Shown: positions 17,599 to 27,321, counted from the stretch's first letter. The stretch: 64,000 nucleotides of DNA from Actinoplanes aureus (GCF_015704865.1 NZ_JADQTO010000008.1:207317-271316), one strand, 5' to 3'. Notes: generated by a model from the sequence alone, not told the origin. Numbers and translations are program-made.

Positions 17599-18472
17599 TT
17601 TCCGTTAGGAAGGTGACGAGCAGGGGGTTCGTCCGGTCCGGGCTTTCCAGGTTGGGCAGGTGTCCCGCCCAGTCCAGGTGCAGATGCCGGGCGTGGGGCA
17701 GCTCGCCGGCAAGATGGACGGCGATCTCCTGGAAGTCCGGCAGATCGTGCGCACCGGAGACGATCAGCGCCGGCGCGGTGATCGAGCTGAGGTCGGGTCC
17801 GCTGTTGGGCTTCGCCTCGTCTTCAGCTTCGTCCTTCGCCCCGTCGTCCGCCTTGCCGGTCCCGCCGGCAACTTCTGCCTCACCGGCGCTGCGTCGCGCC
17901 TCGTCGCCGGCTGCTTCCCCGGCTTCCTCAGACGGGCTCTGGCCACCCTCTTCGGCAGCGAGCTGCACCTCGAAGGCGTGGCGCTGCATCATGCGGACCT
18001 TCGCACGGGTCGCGTCGTCCGCTTCCGGGCCCAGCCAGAGATCGACGTTGAGATCGGTGGCGCCGGCGACATCGCCGGCCTCCAACAGCGCGTCCTCCTG
18101 CTCGCCGAACTTGCGCAGCTCGGCGCTCGGCTCGTGCCCCCGCAGAGCGGTGCAGAGCAGCAGGAGCGCATCCACCCGGCCCGGCCACCGCGCGGCGAAC
18201 TCGAGCGCCGCCCGGCCACCACCGGACGCCCCGACCACGGCGGCGTGCTCGATCCGGAGATCATCGAGCAGGCCGGCGACGTCGTGCGCGTCGTCATGCG
18301 GCCCGTCGGGCATCGGCGAGTCGCCATAACCGCGTAGGTCGCATCGCACGACCCGGTATCCAGCCGCGGTCAGGGCGGGTATCTGCGGATCCCACATCCT
18401 GCGGTCGCCGACGGTCGAATGCAGCAGAAGCACGGCCGGCCCGGAGCCGGTCACATCATGAGCGAGAGTCAT
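17582..18472 (-). CDS. alpha/beta hydrolase with acidic low-complexity insert
   Basis: A 296-aa alpha/beta-hydrolase-fold protein. The nucleophile is S83 in GASGGG, the acid D243 in GAHDLPD, the histidine H271 in WAGHLP, with an oxyanion region at LLLHST. Substrate unknown. Residues about 173-228 form an unusual Glu/Ala/Gly/Lys-rich, probably disordered insert after the cap helices. The start at ATG 18472 is chosen because the preceding 60 codons do not resemble the family. The gene stops inside a tandem repeat. Confidence 0.82.
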   Translation of the reverse strand: MTLAHDVTGSGPAVLLLHSTVGDRRMWDPQIPALTAAGYRVVRCDLRGYGDSPMPDGPHDDAHDVAGLLDDLRIEHAAVVGASGGGRAALEFAARWPGRVDALLLLCTALRGHEPSAELRKFGEQEDALLEAGDVAGATDLNVDLWLGPEADDATRAKVRMMQRHAFEVQLAAEEGGQSPSEEAGEAAGDEARRSAGEAEVAGGTGKADDGAKDEAEDEAKPNSGPDLSSITAPALIVSGAHDLPDFQEIAVHLAGELPHARHLHLDWAGHLPNLESPDRTNPLLVTFLTETVPPA

Positions 18473-18976
18473 CCCGGCGACCGTAGACACCTTCGGCCGG
18501 TTTGCGCATCCAGTTTTCCCGGATCCACCGACGAGTCCGGCGCGATTGCTGCCTGGCGCGCGGGTAGCTCGGCACGGTTGGCGATGGTCAGTCCGGTATG
18601 TGCAGCGCGATGCCGTGCTCGGCACGTTGGTTGTGTTGTGCGATGCCGTGCTCGGCACCTTGGCTGTCCGGCACGGTCAGCCCGCCTTGCCCGGCGCGTT
18701 GTTGTCCGGCACGGTCGCTGCCTGGCGCGCTGGCTGTCCGGCGCGATCGCAGCCGGCGCGATTGATGTGTCGGGCCGGCGCGATAGCCGGGTGGGTGGGC
18801 GACCGGCTGCGTGGGCCCGGCGGTCGCGGTGGGGCCGGGAGTGGGCAGCCGATCGCGCGGTGGTTCGGGGACGGGCCGAATCGGCGGTGCGGCCGTAACG
18901 CGTACCGAAAAGGGTTGGCCCAGCTCAAGGCCCTGATGTGCCAATCCATGGGCGCTGATCGCTGGGACCTGGGTGA
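18473..18976. other. 504-bp intergenic region with degenerate short repeats
   Basis: The gap between the divergent hydrolase and glyoxalase-like genes. From about 18535 to 18790 it is filled with degenerate direct repeats of TGTCCGGC, GGCACGGT, CCGGCGCG and two copies of GCGATGCCGTGCTCGGCAC, with no convincing ORF. Dispersed repeat copy B follows at 18813. Promoters for both genes must be near the two ends. Confidence 0.6.
18813..18914 (+). repeat. dispersed intergenic repeat, copy B
   Basis: About 102 bp beginning GGGCCCGGCGGTCGCGGTG, with GGGAGTGGGCAGCC and ending AACGCGTACCGAAAAGGG. It matches copies A, C and D at both ends. It lies 62 bp before the next start codon. Confidence 0.7.
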
Positions 18977-19717
18977 ATGGACGGCATGGCCGACGAGATT
19001 GCTATACCGCTACTGCCGTGCGCTTCCATCGATGTGATTGCCGATTTCTATGAGGCTCTCGGTTTCCGGATCGTCTATCGCCAGACCCGGCCGAATCCGT
19101 ATGTCGGGCTCCAGCGGGAGGATTTGCAGTTGCACTTTTTCGGCATGCCGGAGTTCGAGCCGGAGAACTCCTACGGGACGTGCGCGGTGCTCGTGCCGGA
19201 TATCAAGGCGCTGTATCGGGCGTTCGCGGATGGGCTGCGGGTTCGCTACGGCCGGGTCCCGCTGTCGGGGATCCCTCGGATGACGCGGCCGCGGGCGCGG
19301 AAGAACAACGAGGGCGTGACCGGTTTCAGCGTGATCGACCCGGGTGGGAACTGGATTCGGATCAGTGCGTTGCCTTCGGCCGAGGCTTCGCCTCCGGTTG
19401 AGGCGCCGAAGGCGGCCGGGCGGCTGGCGTCCACGATGGAGAACGCGGTGGTGCTGGCTGATTCGCACGGCGACCATCGGCAGGCGGCCCGGATTCTGGA
19501 CTCCGCGCTGCGCAAGGTGGATGCCGGCGAGGATCCGGTCGTGGTGGTCGAGGCGCTGGCGTATCGGGCTGAGCTCGCGGTGACGCTGGAAGATCCGGAG
19601 GCGGCCCGGGCGGCACTGGCCCGGGTGGACGAGACGGAACTCACCGTGGAGCAGCGGGAACGGGCGGCGGAGGCATTGGCGAACGCGGCCGAGCTGCGGG
19701 CCGGGCTGCCGGGCTAG
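18977..19717 (+). CDS. glyoxalase/bleomycin-resistance (VOC) protein with helical C-terminal extension
   Basis: A 246-aa protein. Residues 1-130 are a VOC/bleomycin-resistance-like domain (DVIADFYEALGFRIVYRQ near the N-terminus, FSVIDPGGNWIRIS at the end). Residues 150-246 are an Ala/Glu-rich all-helical TPR-like tail with HGDHRQAARILDSALRK. A plain VOC protein is about 125 aa, so this is a fusion. A second ATG three codons in is an alternative start. Function unknown; toxin sequestration is only a family-level guess. Confidence 0.8.
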   Translation: MDGMADEIAIPLLPCASIDVIADFYEALGFRIVYRQTRPNPYVGLQREDLQLHFFGMPEFEPENSYGTCAVLVPDIKALYRAFADGLRVRYGRVPLSGIPRMTRPRARKNNEGVTGFSVIDPGGNWIRISALPSAEASPPVEAPKAAGRLASTMENAVVLADSHGDHRQAARILDSALRKVDAGEDPVVVVEALAYRAELAVTLEDPEAARAALARVDETELTVEQRERAAEALANAAELRAGLPG

Positions 19718-19742
19718 ATGTGCCTTCGCGGTCAGGACTTGT

Positions 19743-19866
19743 CCGGCCCAACGTGGGTGCTGTCTGACGGCCGTCGAGACAGCACTGAGCGTGGGTCAAG
19801 CAATTCCGGCCCAACGTGGGTGTTGTCTGGCGGCCGTTGAGACAGCATTGAGCTTGGGCCAAGCAA
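19743..19866 (+). repeat. tandem pair of 61-bp hairpin elements
   Basis: Two copies (19743-19803 and 19806-19866), each beginning CCGGCCCAACGTGGGTG and ending CAAGCAA, 63 bp apart and differing at only a few positions. Each contains a GTGCTGTCT/AGACAGCAC-type inverted repeat around a GGCCGT centre, so each can fold as a hairpin. They lie just after the VOC gene. Confidence 0.75.
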
Positions 19867-19934
19867 GATCACCGCTTGGGACCCTGACTACGGAAGCCCT
19901 CTAGCTGGGCCTGCTTTCTGCTGGCCGCGTTGCG

Positions 19935-19965
19935 GGGATGCCGGGCTGGGCGAGCCCGGCATCCC
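19935..19965. terminator. strong hairpin between VOC and MFS genes
   Basis: A perfect 13-bp inverted repeat with a 5-nt loop sits about 70 bp beyond the MFS stop and between convergent genes. It is flanked by near-identical 21-bp direct repeats at 19917-19937 and 19972-19992 (TTCTGCTGGYCGC-type). Confidence 0.75.
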
Positions 19966-20035
19966 TTGCCCTTCTGCTGGTCGCACTGCGGGCTGACGGG
20001 CTCAGGGGCTTGTTCTTTTGCGGTCGCGCTGCTGG

Positions 20036-21277
20036 CTAGGCGGGCACTACGGCCTTGGTTTTCTGCCGGTCGAGGGCCTGCCAGGCCGGGAAGAGGAAAG
20101 GCGCGACCGTGACCGCCAGGTATCCGATCGCGGCCAGCAGGGCCGCCGTGTGCAGGCCGAGCTGGTCGGTTGCCCAGCCGCCGAAGACGCTGCCGAAGGG
20201 GATGCCGGCCCAGGAGACGGCGATCAGGACGCTCATCACCCGGCCGTGCATGTGTACCGGGATGCGCCGGTAGACCGCGGCCAGCAGGATCGGGTTGACC
20301 GTGGACATCAACGCCCCGGCGATGACCGCGGTGGCCAGCATGATCCAGACGCGGTCGGTGAGGGCCAGCGCGAGCAGCTGGGCTGGGCCGCCCAGGAAGA
20401 AACAGATGCCGAAGGTACGGCGGCGGGGCAGGCGTGGGGCCAGGACCGTGTAAAGGATGTTTCCGGCGACCGCGCCGAGGCCGAAGGCGGTGCCGACCAC
20501 TCCGAGGGCGGCGGGGCCGTGCGCGCCATCGCGGACCCAGACCGGTACGAACACGGTCGCGAACGCCTGGTCGAACATGTTCGTCATGAACAGCATCGAC
20601 ATGATGCCGAGGATCAGCCGGTCCTCGCGTACGTAGCGGAAGCCGTTGCGGAGTGCGGCCGCGTACCCGGGTTCCTCGTCCTGTTGGGCCGCGACGTCGG
20701 CCGAGCCGATCCGGACCAGCCCGCCCAGCAGCAACGCGCAGACACCGAACGAGGCGGCGTCGAAGAGCAGCACGATCGCCGGGCCGTGCGCCGCGATCAG
20801 CGCCCCGGCCAGCGGTAGGCCGATCAGGGTGGAGGCACGGGAGATGCCGTCGTAGAGCGTGGTGCCGCGTTCGGTGGAGAGGCCGGAGGCCGCGATGGTG
20901 CGGGGCAGCAGGGCGCGCTTGGCCGCGTCGCCGAAGCCGCGCAGGGCTCCGGCCAGGGCGATCAGCGCCAGCAGCACGCTGAGCGACACGTTCTCGGAGT
21001 ACGCGAGCACGGGGATGCCGGCCACCGCGAGCACGCTCGCCGCGTCCGCGGCCACGGCGGTGGGGCGCGGGCCGACCCGGTCGACGATCGGGCCGCCGAT
21101 CAGGCCGGCCAGGACGTACGGGAGCATCTCGGCGAATCCGGCCAGGCCGGCGAGCAGCGCCGAGTCGGTGCTGGTGAGCACCAGCCAGGGGAGCGCCACG
21201 AAGGTGATCCGGCTGCCGAGCATCGAGATGGCCTCGGCGGTGAGGAGAACGGCCAGCTGGCGGTGGGGGGCGGCCAT
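20036..21277 (-). CDS. MFS transporter (putative drug efflux)
   Basis: A 413-aa major facilitator superfamily protein with about 12 hydrophobic segments. The MFS loop motif GGPIVDRVGPRP follows TM2, and the overall pattern resembles MefA-type 12-TM efflux pumps with the ML-G-S-R start region. Substrate unknown. ATG at 21277, only 5 nt after the stop of the upstream phosphatase gene, so the two are co-transcribed. Confidence 0.85.
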   Translation of the reverse strand: MAAPHRQLAVLLTAEAISMLGSRITFVALPWLVLTSTDSALLAGLAGFAEMLPYVLAGLIGGPIVDRVGPRPTAVAADAASVLAVAGIPVLAYSENVSLSVLLALIALAGALRGFGDAAKRALLPRTIAASGLSTERGTTLYDGISRASTLIGLPLAGALIAAHGPAIVLLFDAASFGVCALLLGGLVRIGSADVAAQQDEEPGYAAALRNGFRYVREDRLILGIMSMLFMTNMFDQAFATVFVPVWVRDGAHGPAALGVVGTAFGLGAVAGNILYTVLAPRLPRRRTFGICFFLGGPAQLLALALTDRVWIMLATAVIAGALMSTVNPILLAAVYRRIPVHMHGRVMSVLIAVSWAGIPFGSVFGGWATDQLGLHTAALLAAIGYLAVTVAPFLFPAWQALDRQKTKAVVPA

Positions 21278-21282
21278 CGGGG

Positions 21283-21972
21283 TCAGGCCGGCGGTAGGTG
21301 ATCGATGACGTTGTAGCGGTCCAGGACGAGAGTTCCGGACGAGCCGTCGAAGCGGGTGATCGACGCGTTGCGTACGCTGCCCGCCTCGGCCTCCACTGCG
21401 AGCACCTCCTCCCAGGAGAGCTGCTCGATCACCGCGCGCATCATCAGCACCACCGCGTCGTGCGCGACCACGACCACCCGCCGGTCGGCGTGGTCGCGGT
21501 TCAGGTCGTCCAGAAAGGACTTGAGGCGTACGGCGATGTCGGCGAAGGACTCGCCGCCCGGGGGTGCGTAGTCGTACTCGCCGGCGGCCGCCCGCCGTGC
21601 CGCCTCGTCGGGGAAGCGCGCCTCGACCGCGGCCCGGGTCAGCAGCTCCAGGTCACCCATGAGCCGGTCCACGAGCCGGTCGTCGGTACGCGGCTCGGGC
21701 AGCTCCAATCCCGACGACGCGGCCGCGATCCGCCACGTCTCGCGTGCCCGCAGGTACGGCGAGGTGATTACCACTTGTGGACGGTGCGGCTCTGGAAGCG
21801 CGGCGAGCCAAGCGCCGAGAGCCCTCGCCTGCTCCTCGCCGGTCTCGGTGAGCGGCACCTCCGCATCCCGTCCACTGACCTCTGCTTCCAGGAGATTCTC
21901 CGCATCCGCCGCGGGGAACGCGACGTTCGCCAGGCTCTGCCCGTGCCGGACCAGAATCAGTTCAGCGACCAT
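21283..21972 (-). CDS. histidine phosphatase family protein
   Basis: A 229-aa phosphoglycerate-mutase-like phosphatase. The phospho-accepting RHG lies in LVRHGQSLAN (residues 7-16), the second catalytic histidine in VVAHDAVVLMM, and the acid in the PPGGESF region. Substrate cannot be inferred. It is the first gene of a two-gene unit with the MFS transporter. Confidence 0.85.
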   Translation of the reverse strand: MVAELILVRHGQSLANVAFPAADAENLLEAEVSGRDAEVPLTETGEEQARALGAWLAALPEPHRPQVVITSPYLRARETWRIAAASSGLELPEPRTDDRLVDRLMGDLELLTRAAVEARFPDEAARRAAAGEYDYAPPGGESFADIAVRLKSFLDDLNRDHADRRVVVVAHDAVVLMMRAVIEQLSWEEVLAVEAEAGSVRNASITRFDGSSGTLVLDRYNVIDHLPPA

Positions 21973-22095
21973 GATCGGACCCTACGAGACCGGACGCCGC
22001 CGGTCACGCTTCGGGGTCGTCATGGAGCACGATGTGATCAATTCCGGGCGGAATATTGAGTGGCCGCCGGAAGAGTGCGGCGCCATGATGGCCGG

Positions 22096-22203
22096 GTGAC
22101 CAAGCTGAAGCCGTATCTCGCCGTCTCTGTCGCTGTGGCCGATCGGGCCGCGCGACAGCAGGCGCGCGCCGGCGGAACGGCGGTCACGCAGCAGCTGTCA
22201 TGA
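22096..22203 (+). CDS. possible 35-aa leader ORF coupled to lysE
   Basis: A GTG-started frame reads VTKLKPYLAVSVAVADRAAR... and ends in TGA that overlaps the ATG of the LysE-type gene (ATGA). No convincing Shine-Dalgarno is visible. It may be a leader peptide that couples translation, a decayed gene, or chance. Confidence 0.3.
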   Translation: MTKLKPYLAVSVAVADRAARQQARAGGTAVTQQLS

Positions 22204-22799
22204 GCGCGCCGTTCCTGGCCGGTGTGGTCGCCGGCTACGGCATCGCTGTGCCCGTGGGCGCCATCGCCGTGTTGATCGCGGGTCTCAGTGCCCGCACGTC
22301 GCTGCGGGTCGGTGCGGCAGCGGGTCTGGGCGCTGCGACCGCTGACGGCCTATACGCGCTGGTCGCGGTCGCCGGGGGAGCGGCGGTGGCGGGCGCGATC
22401 GCGCCGATCGCCGGTCCGTTGCGCTGGGTGGGCGCGTTCGTCCTGCTGGGTCTGGCCGCGTGGACGGCCTGGGGCGCGGTACGCAGCACCGGTGTGACCG
22501 AGCGGTCCGAACGGCCGACCACGCCGTTGCGGGCCTACCTCGGGGTCCTCGGGTTGACGCTGCTCAACCCGGCCACCGTCATCTACTTCGCCGCGCTGGT
22601 GCTCGGCAACGGCGGAGCCGGGGGCGGGGTGTGGTTCGTGGCCGGGGCGTTCCTGGCGTCGGCGAGCTGGCAATTGCTGATCGCTGGTGGCGGGTCGCTG
22701 ATCGGACGGGTGCTCACCGGCGGGCGTGGCCGCCTGATCACGGCACTGGTGTCCAGCGCGGTGATCGCTTTCCTGGCCGTCCGCTTGCTGATCGGCTGA
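22200..22799 (+). CDS. LysE/ArgO-family amino acid exporter
   Basis: A 199-aa membrane protein with about six hydrophobic segments. The family's N-terminal GIAVPVGAIAVLI and the central LLNPATVIYFAAL (the NP-x-x-x-x-F motif of LysE proteins) are clear. It probably exports an amino acid or small metabolite. The ATG is in an ATGA overlap with a possible 35-aa ORF upstream. It converges with the alkylation-repair gene with only 4 nt between stops. Confidence 0.85.
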   Translation: MSAPFLAGVVAGYGIAVPVGAIAVLIAGLSARTSLRVGAAAGLGAATADGLYALVAVAGGAAVAGAIAPIAGPLRWVGAFVLLGLAAWTAWGAVRSTGVTERSERPTTPLRAYLGVLGLTLLNPATVIYFAALVLGNGGAGGGVWFVAGAFLASASWQLLIAGGGSLIGRVLTGGRGRLITALVSSAVIAFLAVRLLIG

Positions 22800-22803
22800 G
22801 GCG

Positions 22804-23484
22804 TTACAGATGCTTGGCGGCCTCCCGGACGGAGAGCGCCGACAACCGCCCACCGTGCTCGGCAAGAAACGCCCGGACAGCCGCAGGATCGGTCCGCGCG
22901 TACTGCCGCAGGGCCCAGCCGATCGCCTTTCGCACGAAGAAGTCGCGGTGGCCGGCCTGGGCGACGCAGTAGCCGAACAACCGGTCCGTGTCGGTTTCCG
23001 CCCCATAGTTCAGCTGGTGCAGGATCGCGGTCCGCACCAGCCACATATCGTCCTCTCCTGACCACTCGTCCATCCGGGCGACCAGGGCCGGGTGCCGTGA
23101 CACCAGGCCGCCGACGACCCGGGTGGCGAGTGGGTCCACAGTGTCCCACCAGGACTTCGTGGTGATCAGCTCGGCCAGGGTGGTCAGGAACTCCGGCCCT
23201 GGAACGCCACCGTGCCTGATCAGGTAGTCGCAGGCGAAGTGCTGGAACTCCCGCTCGTCGCGGGCCCAGCAGGCCAGCGCGATCTCGCGCAGGTCGGTCT
23301 CGGCAGGTTTGGGGAGGCCGGCCAGGGCGGTGCGGGCCAGCGATCGCCGCATCGGCGCGGTGAGGCCGAGGAAGGGAAACTGATCTCGCATGTACGCCGC
23401 CGCGCCCACCGCCCGCACCGGATCACGGCCCGACTCGAAGGCGTCGGTGAGGCGCTCCATCAGGATCCCGGCAAGGTCGCTCAT
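22804..23484 (-). CDS. DNA alkylation repair protein (AlkD-like HEAT-repeat glycosylase)
   Basis: A 226-aa all-helical AlkC/AlkD family protein that excises positively charged alkylated bases. Motifs are KSWWDTVDPLA, WLVRTAILHQL and FVRKAIGWALRQYA, covering the conserved W/D/R positions. The ATG at 23484 has AGGA upstream; the frame is open to 23514 but that would crowd the divergent gene at 23517. Confidence 0.85.
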   Translation of the reverse strand: MSDLAGILMERLTDAFESGRDPVRAVGAAAYMRDQFPFLGLTAPMRRSLARTALAGLPKPAETDLREIALACWARDEREFQHFACDYLIRHGGVPGPEFLTTLAELITTKSWWDTVDPLATRVVGGLVSRHPALVARMDEWSGEDDMWLVRTAILHQLNYGAETDTDRLFGYCVAQAGHRDFFVRKAIGWALRQYARTDPAAVRAFLAEHGGRLSALSVREAAKHL

Positions 23485-23516
23485 GAGGCGGATCCTGCCA
23501 CCGTAGTCTGACAAGA

Positions 23517-24152
23517 ATGGGCGAACGAGCAGCCGCCGGCGGCGGGAAATGGGTGGATGTCCCGCCGGAGCGGCTGGCCCGCTGGCTGGAGAACTTCGCG
23601 ACGCGTCATGGGGCGTACACCGAAGAGGGGTTGACCTTGATCGCCGCGGACGGCGCGTCCGCGACGCTCCAGCCGCCGCCCGGTGCCGGCCCGGCCACGA
23701 CGGTGGCCGAGCTGATCAGCGAGGCGCGGGCGCCGCGCCGGCTCGGCCTGCTGCTGGCGCGCAAGGGCGCGGTCGCCGTCGGCGTCGCCGACGGCCCGGA
23801 GCTGATCGCGTCCAAGGTGGACACGCACTACGTGCAGGGCCGGACCGCGGCGGGTGGCTGGTCGCAGCAGCGCTTCGCGCGCCGCCGGGACAACCAGGCC
23901 AAGGCAGCCGCCGCGGACGGCGCCGGCATAGTGGGGCGCATTCTCCTTCCGGAGGTACGCGTAATCGCCGCTCTCGTGACCGGCGGGGACCGCACGGCCG
24001 TCGACGCCATCCTCGCGGCTCCTCAGCTGGCGCCGCTGGCCGCGCTGCGTACCGGAAGGTTGCTGGACGTGCCCGAGCCGCGGCACGCGGTGCTGGTCAC
24101 CGCGGTGGCCGCGGCCCGTGCGGTCCCGATCCTGATCCGCGAGCCGGCCTAG
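23517..24152 (+). CDS. acVLRF1-family peptidyl-tRNA hydrolase (Vms1/release-factor-like)
   Basis: A 211-aa actinobacterial VLRF1 domain protein. The core is related to eRF1/Vms1. The loop GGWSQQRFARRRDNQ (W115, S116, Q117) replaces the release-factor GGQ and is thought to cleave peptidyl-tRNA on stalled large subunits. A role in ribosome-associated quality control is inferred from family knowledge. The gene is divergent from the AlkD-like gene across 32 bp, and its TAG stop overlaps the opposing stop in CTAG. Confidence 0.85.
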   Translation: MGERAAAGGGKWVDVPPERLARWLENFATRHGAYTEEGLTLIAADGASATLQPPPGAGPATTVAELISEARAPRRLGLLLARKGAVAVGVADGPELIASKVDTHYVQGRTAAGGWSQQRFARRRDNQAKAAAADGAGIVGRILLPEVRVIAALVTGGDRTAVDAILAAPQLAPLAALRTGRLLDVPEPRHAVLVTAVAAARAVPILIREPA

Positions 24153-25048
24153 CTGACCGCGCCCGCCTTGAAGGTGTCGCACTGCTTCGGGTCGCCGGAC
24201 TCGTAGCCGACCCGGAACCACTGCTGCCGCTGTGCGGACGTGCCGTGGGTGAACTGCTCCGGGTTGACCTTGCCGCCGCCGCGCTGCTGGAGCGTGTCGT
24301 CACCGATCTGGCCGGCTGCCTGGATGCCTTCCTGGATGTCCTGTTCGGTGAGGCTCGTGAAGATCTTGTCGCCGTCCGCGTCGGTGGTGTTCGCCGCGGC
24401 GTTGGCCCACGCGCCGGCGTAGCAGTCGGCCTGGAGCTCCAGCTTCACCGACTCCTGGTTGGCCGAGTCCGGGTCGCGCTGCTGCCGGCGGCGCATCTCC
24501 GCCTCGGTGCCGAGCACGTCCTGCACGTGGTGGCCGTACTCGTGGGCGAGCACGTACGGCTGGGCGAACTCACCCGACGCGCCGAGCTGCTTCGCCAGCA
24601 CCTGGTAGAAGGAGAGGTCGATGTACACCGCGTCGTCGGCGGGGCAGTAGAACGGACCGACGCCCGAGTCGGCGGAACCGCAGGCGGTGTTCACGCCGCC
24701 TTCGAAGATGTTCGTGTCGGCCGGCTGGTACTGCTCGCCGAAGGACTTCGGCAGCTCGTCGCGCCAGTAGGCCTGGATCGAGTTGACGTAGAGCGTGTTG
24801 CGGCACTCCAGGTGCTGCAGAGCGTTGGGCTGCTCACACTCCGCCAGCGCGGAGCTGGGCGCGCTGTTCTCCCCGCCGCCGCCCATGGTGTTGATCCCGA
24901 AATAGCCGCCGACCAGTGCGACCACCAGGGTCACGACCAGCCCGGCCAGGCCACCGCCGCCGATGGGCAGCCCTCCGATGCCGCCGCCCGAGCCCCGGCG
25001 GTCGTTGACCTGACTGGTGTCGATATCGGCGCGTTCGTTCAATTCCAT
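24149..25048 (-). CDS. neutral zinc metallopeptidase (YpfJ family)
   Basis: A 299-aa protein with a Gly-rich cytoplasmic N-terminus, one TM segment (about residues 33-52, GLAGLVVTLVVALVGGYFG) and an extracytoplasmic peptidase domain with zinc motif HEYGHH. The conserved Cys in NTACGSAD and the C-terminal GTSAQRQQWF are typical. Substrate unknown. The ATG at 25048 has AGGA 4 nt upstream; the longer frame to 25243 is rejected. The stop overlaps that of acVLRF1. Confidence 0.88.
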   Translation of the reverse strand: MELNERADIDTSQVNDRRGSGGGIGGLPIGGGGLAGLVVTLVVALVGGYFGINTMGGGGENSAPSSALAECEQPNALQHLECRNTLYVNSIQAYWRDELPKSFGEQYQPADTNIFEGGVNTACGSADSGVGPFYCPADDAVYIDLSFYQVLAKQLGASGEFAQPYVLAHEYGHHVQDVLGTEAEMRRRQQRDPDSANQESVKLELQADCYAGAWANAAANTTDADGDKIFTSLTEQDIQEGIQAAGQIGDDTLQQRGGGKVNPEQFTHGTSAQRQQWFRVGYESGDPKQCDTFKAGAVS

Positions 25049-25176
25049 GTCGTCCTGCCTTCGCCACGGTTGCCGGGCGATTACCCGTTGATCTTTTGAA
25101 CGAACCCTCCTGACCCGGCGCCGGCGCTGACGCCCTGGCCACGTGGGAAGGGTCCGATTAATCGGGTGGGAGGTGC

Positions 25177-25309
25177 CCGGGCGAGCCCGGTAGTATGGCC
25201 GGGTGCTGCTCTGCGAAGGCTGACCTGCCCAGGCGCCGACCATCCCCAGCCGATGGCCGGCGCTTTCTTGCGCCCTGAGTCAGCCCGATCACCGAGAGCG
25301 AGAAATTTC
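25177..25309 (+). promoter_or_regulatory. ABC-F leader: -10 box, micro-ORF and attenuator-like hairpin
   Basis: A perfect CCGGGC-GA-GCCCGG palindrome (25177-25190) abuts a TAGTAT -10-like box (25191-25196). Seven nt further a GTG opens a 6-codon ORF (25203-25223, VLLCEG). Next is a hairpin (25231-25265; eight outer pairs including one G-U, a mismatch, four inner pairs, 9-nt loop) followed by TTCTTG. The order promoter, tiny ORF, terminator-like hairpin, ABC-F gene is the layout of ribosome-mediated attenuation. The arrangement is seen; the mechanism is inferred. Confidence 0.45.
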
Positions 25310-26914
<1,605 letters not shown>

Positions 26915-27321
26915 GCCTCGCATCGTCAGTTGTCAACTGGTGCCCACACAGACAGTGCGATGTTCGGGCGTTTGGGGGCAGGTCGGGCGCGCGAACGGGC
27001 GTCGCGTCCTAACCCCTTGGAGCGATCTCGTCACTCTCCGGAGCGGTCATCGCCCCCACCTGCGGGTTGCCTCGATCGAGTGTTTCCGCAGGTGATCGAT
27101 GGTCTTGGCGGAGCGAGGGCGGGAGTCGCGCTCCGCTGGAATTGCCGCGCAGTGTGCTGTCTACAAACTGTCTGACATTGATGCCCGTGGTAACCGTCAA
27201 GTTCCTGACAGTAATAAATGGGCACGTTCACGCGGGCCGGATGCCTGGCGCATGATCGTTGGAGACGGTGTAATAGGTGGGACCGTATCTGACCGCACTG
27301 TCTGCGACGTGAGGATTCAAG
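26915..27321. other. 407-bp intergenic region before the HTH gene
   Basis: No gene is seen. A CAGTTG-T-CAACTG palindrome lies at 26927-26939, 10 nt after the ABC-F stop. CTGTCT occurs three times (near 27158, 27169 and 27299). The section 27140-27270 is AT-richer than the genome and probably holds the promoter of the HTH gene, which has a GAGGA ribosome site. Confidence 0.5.
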
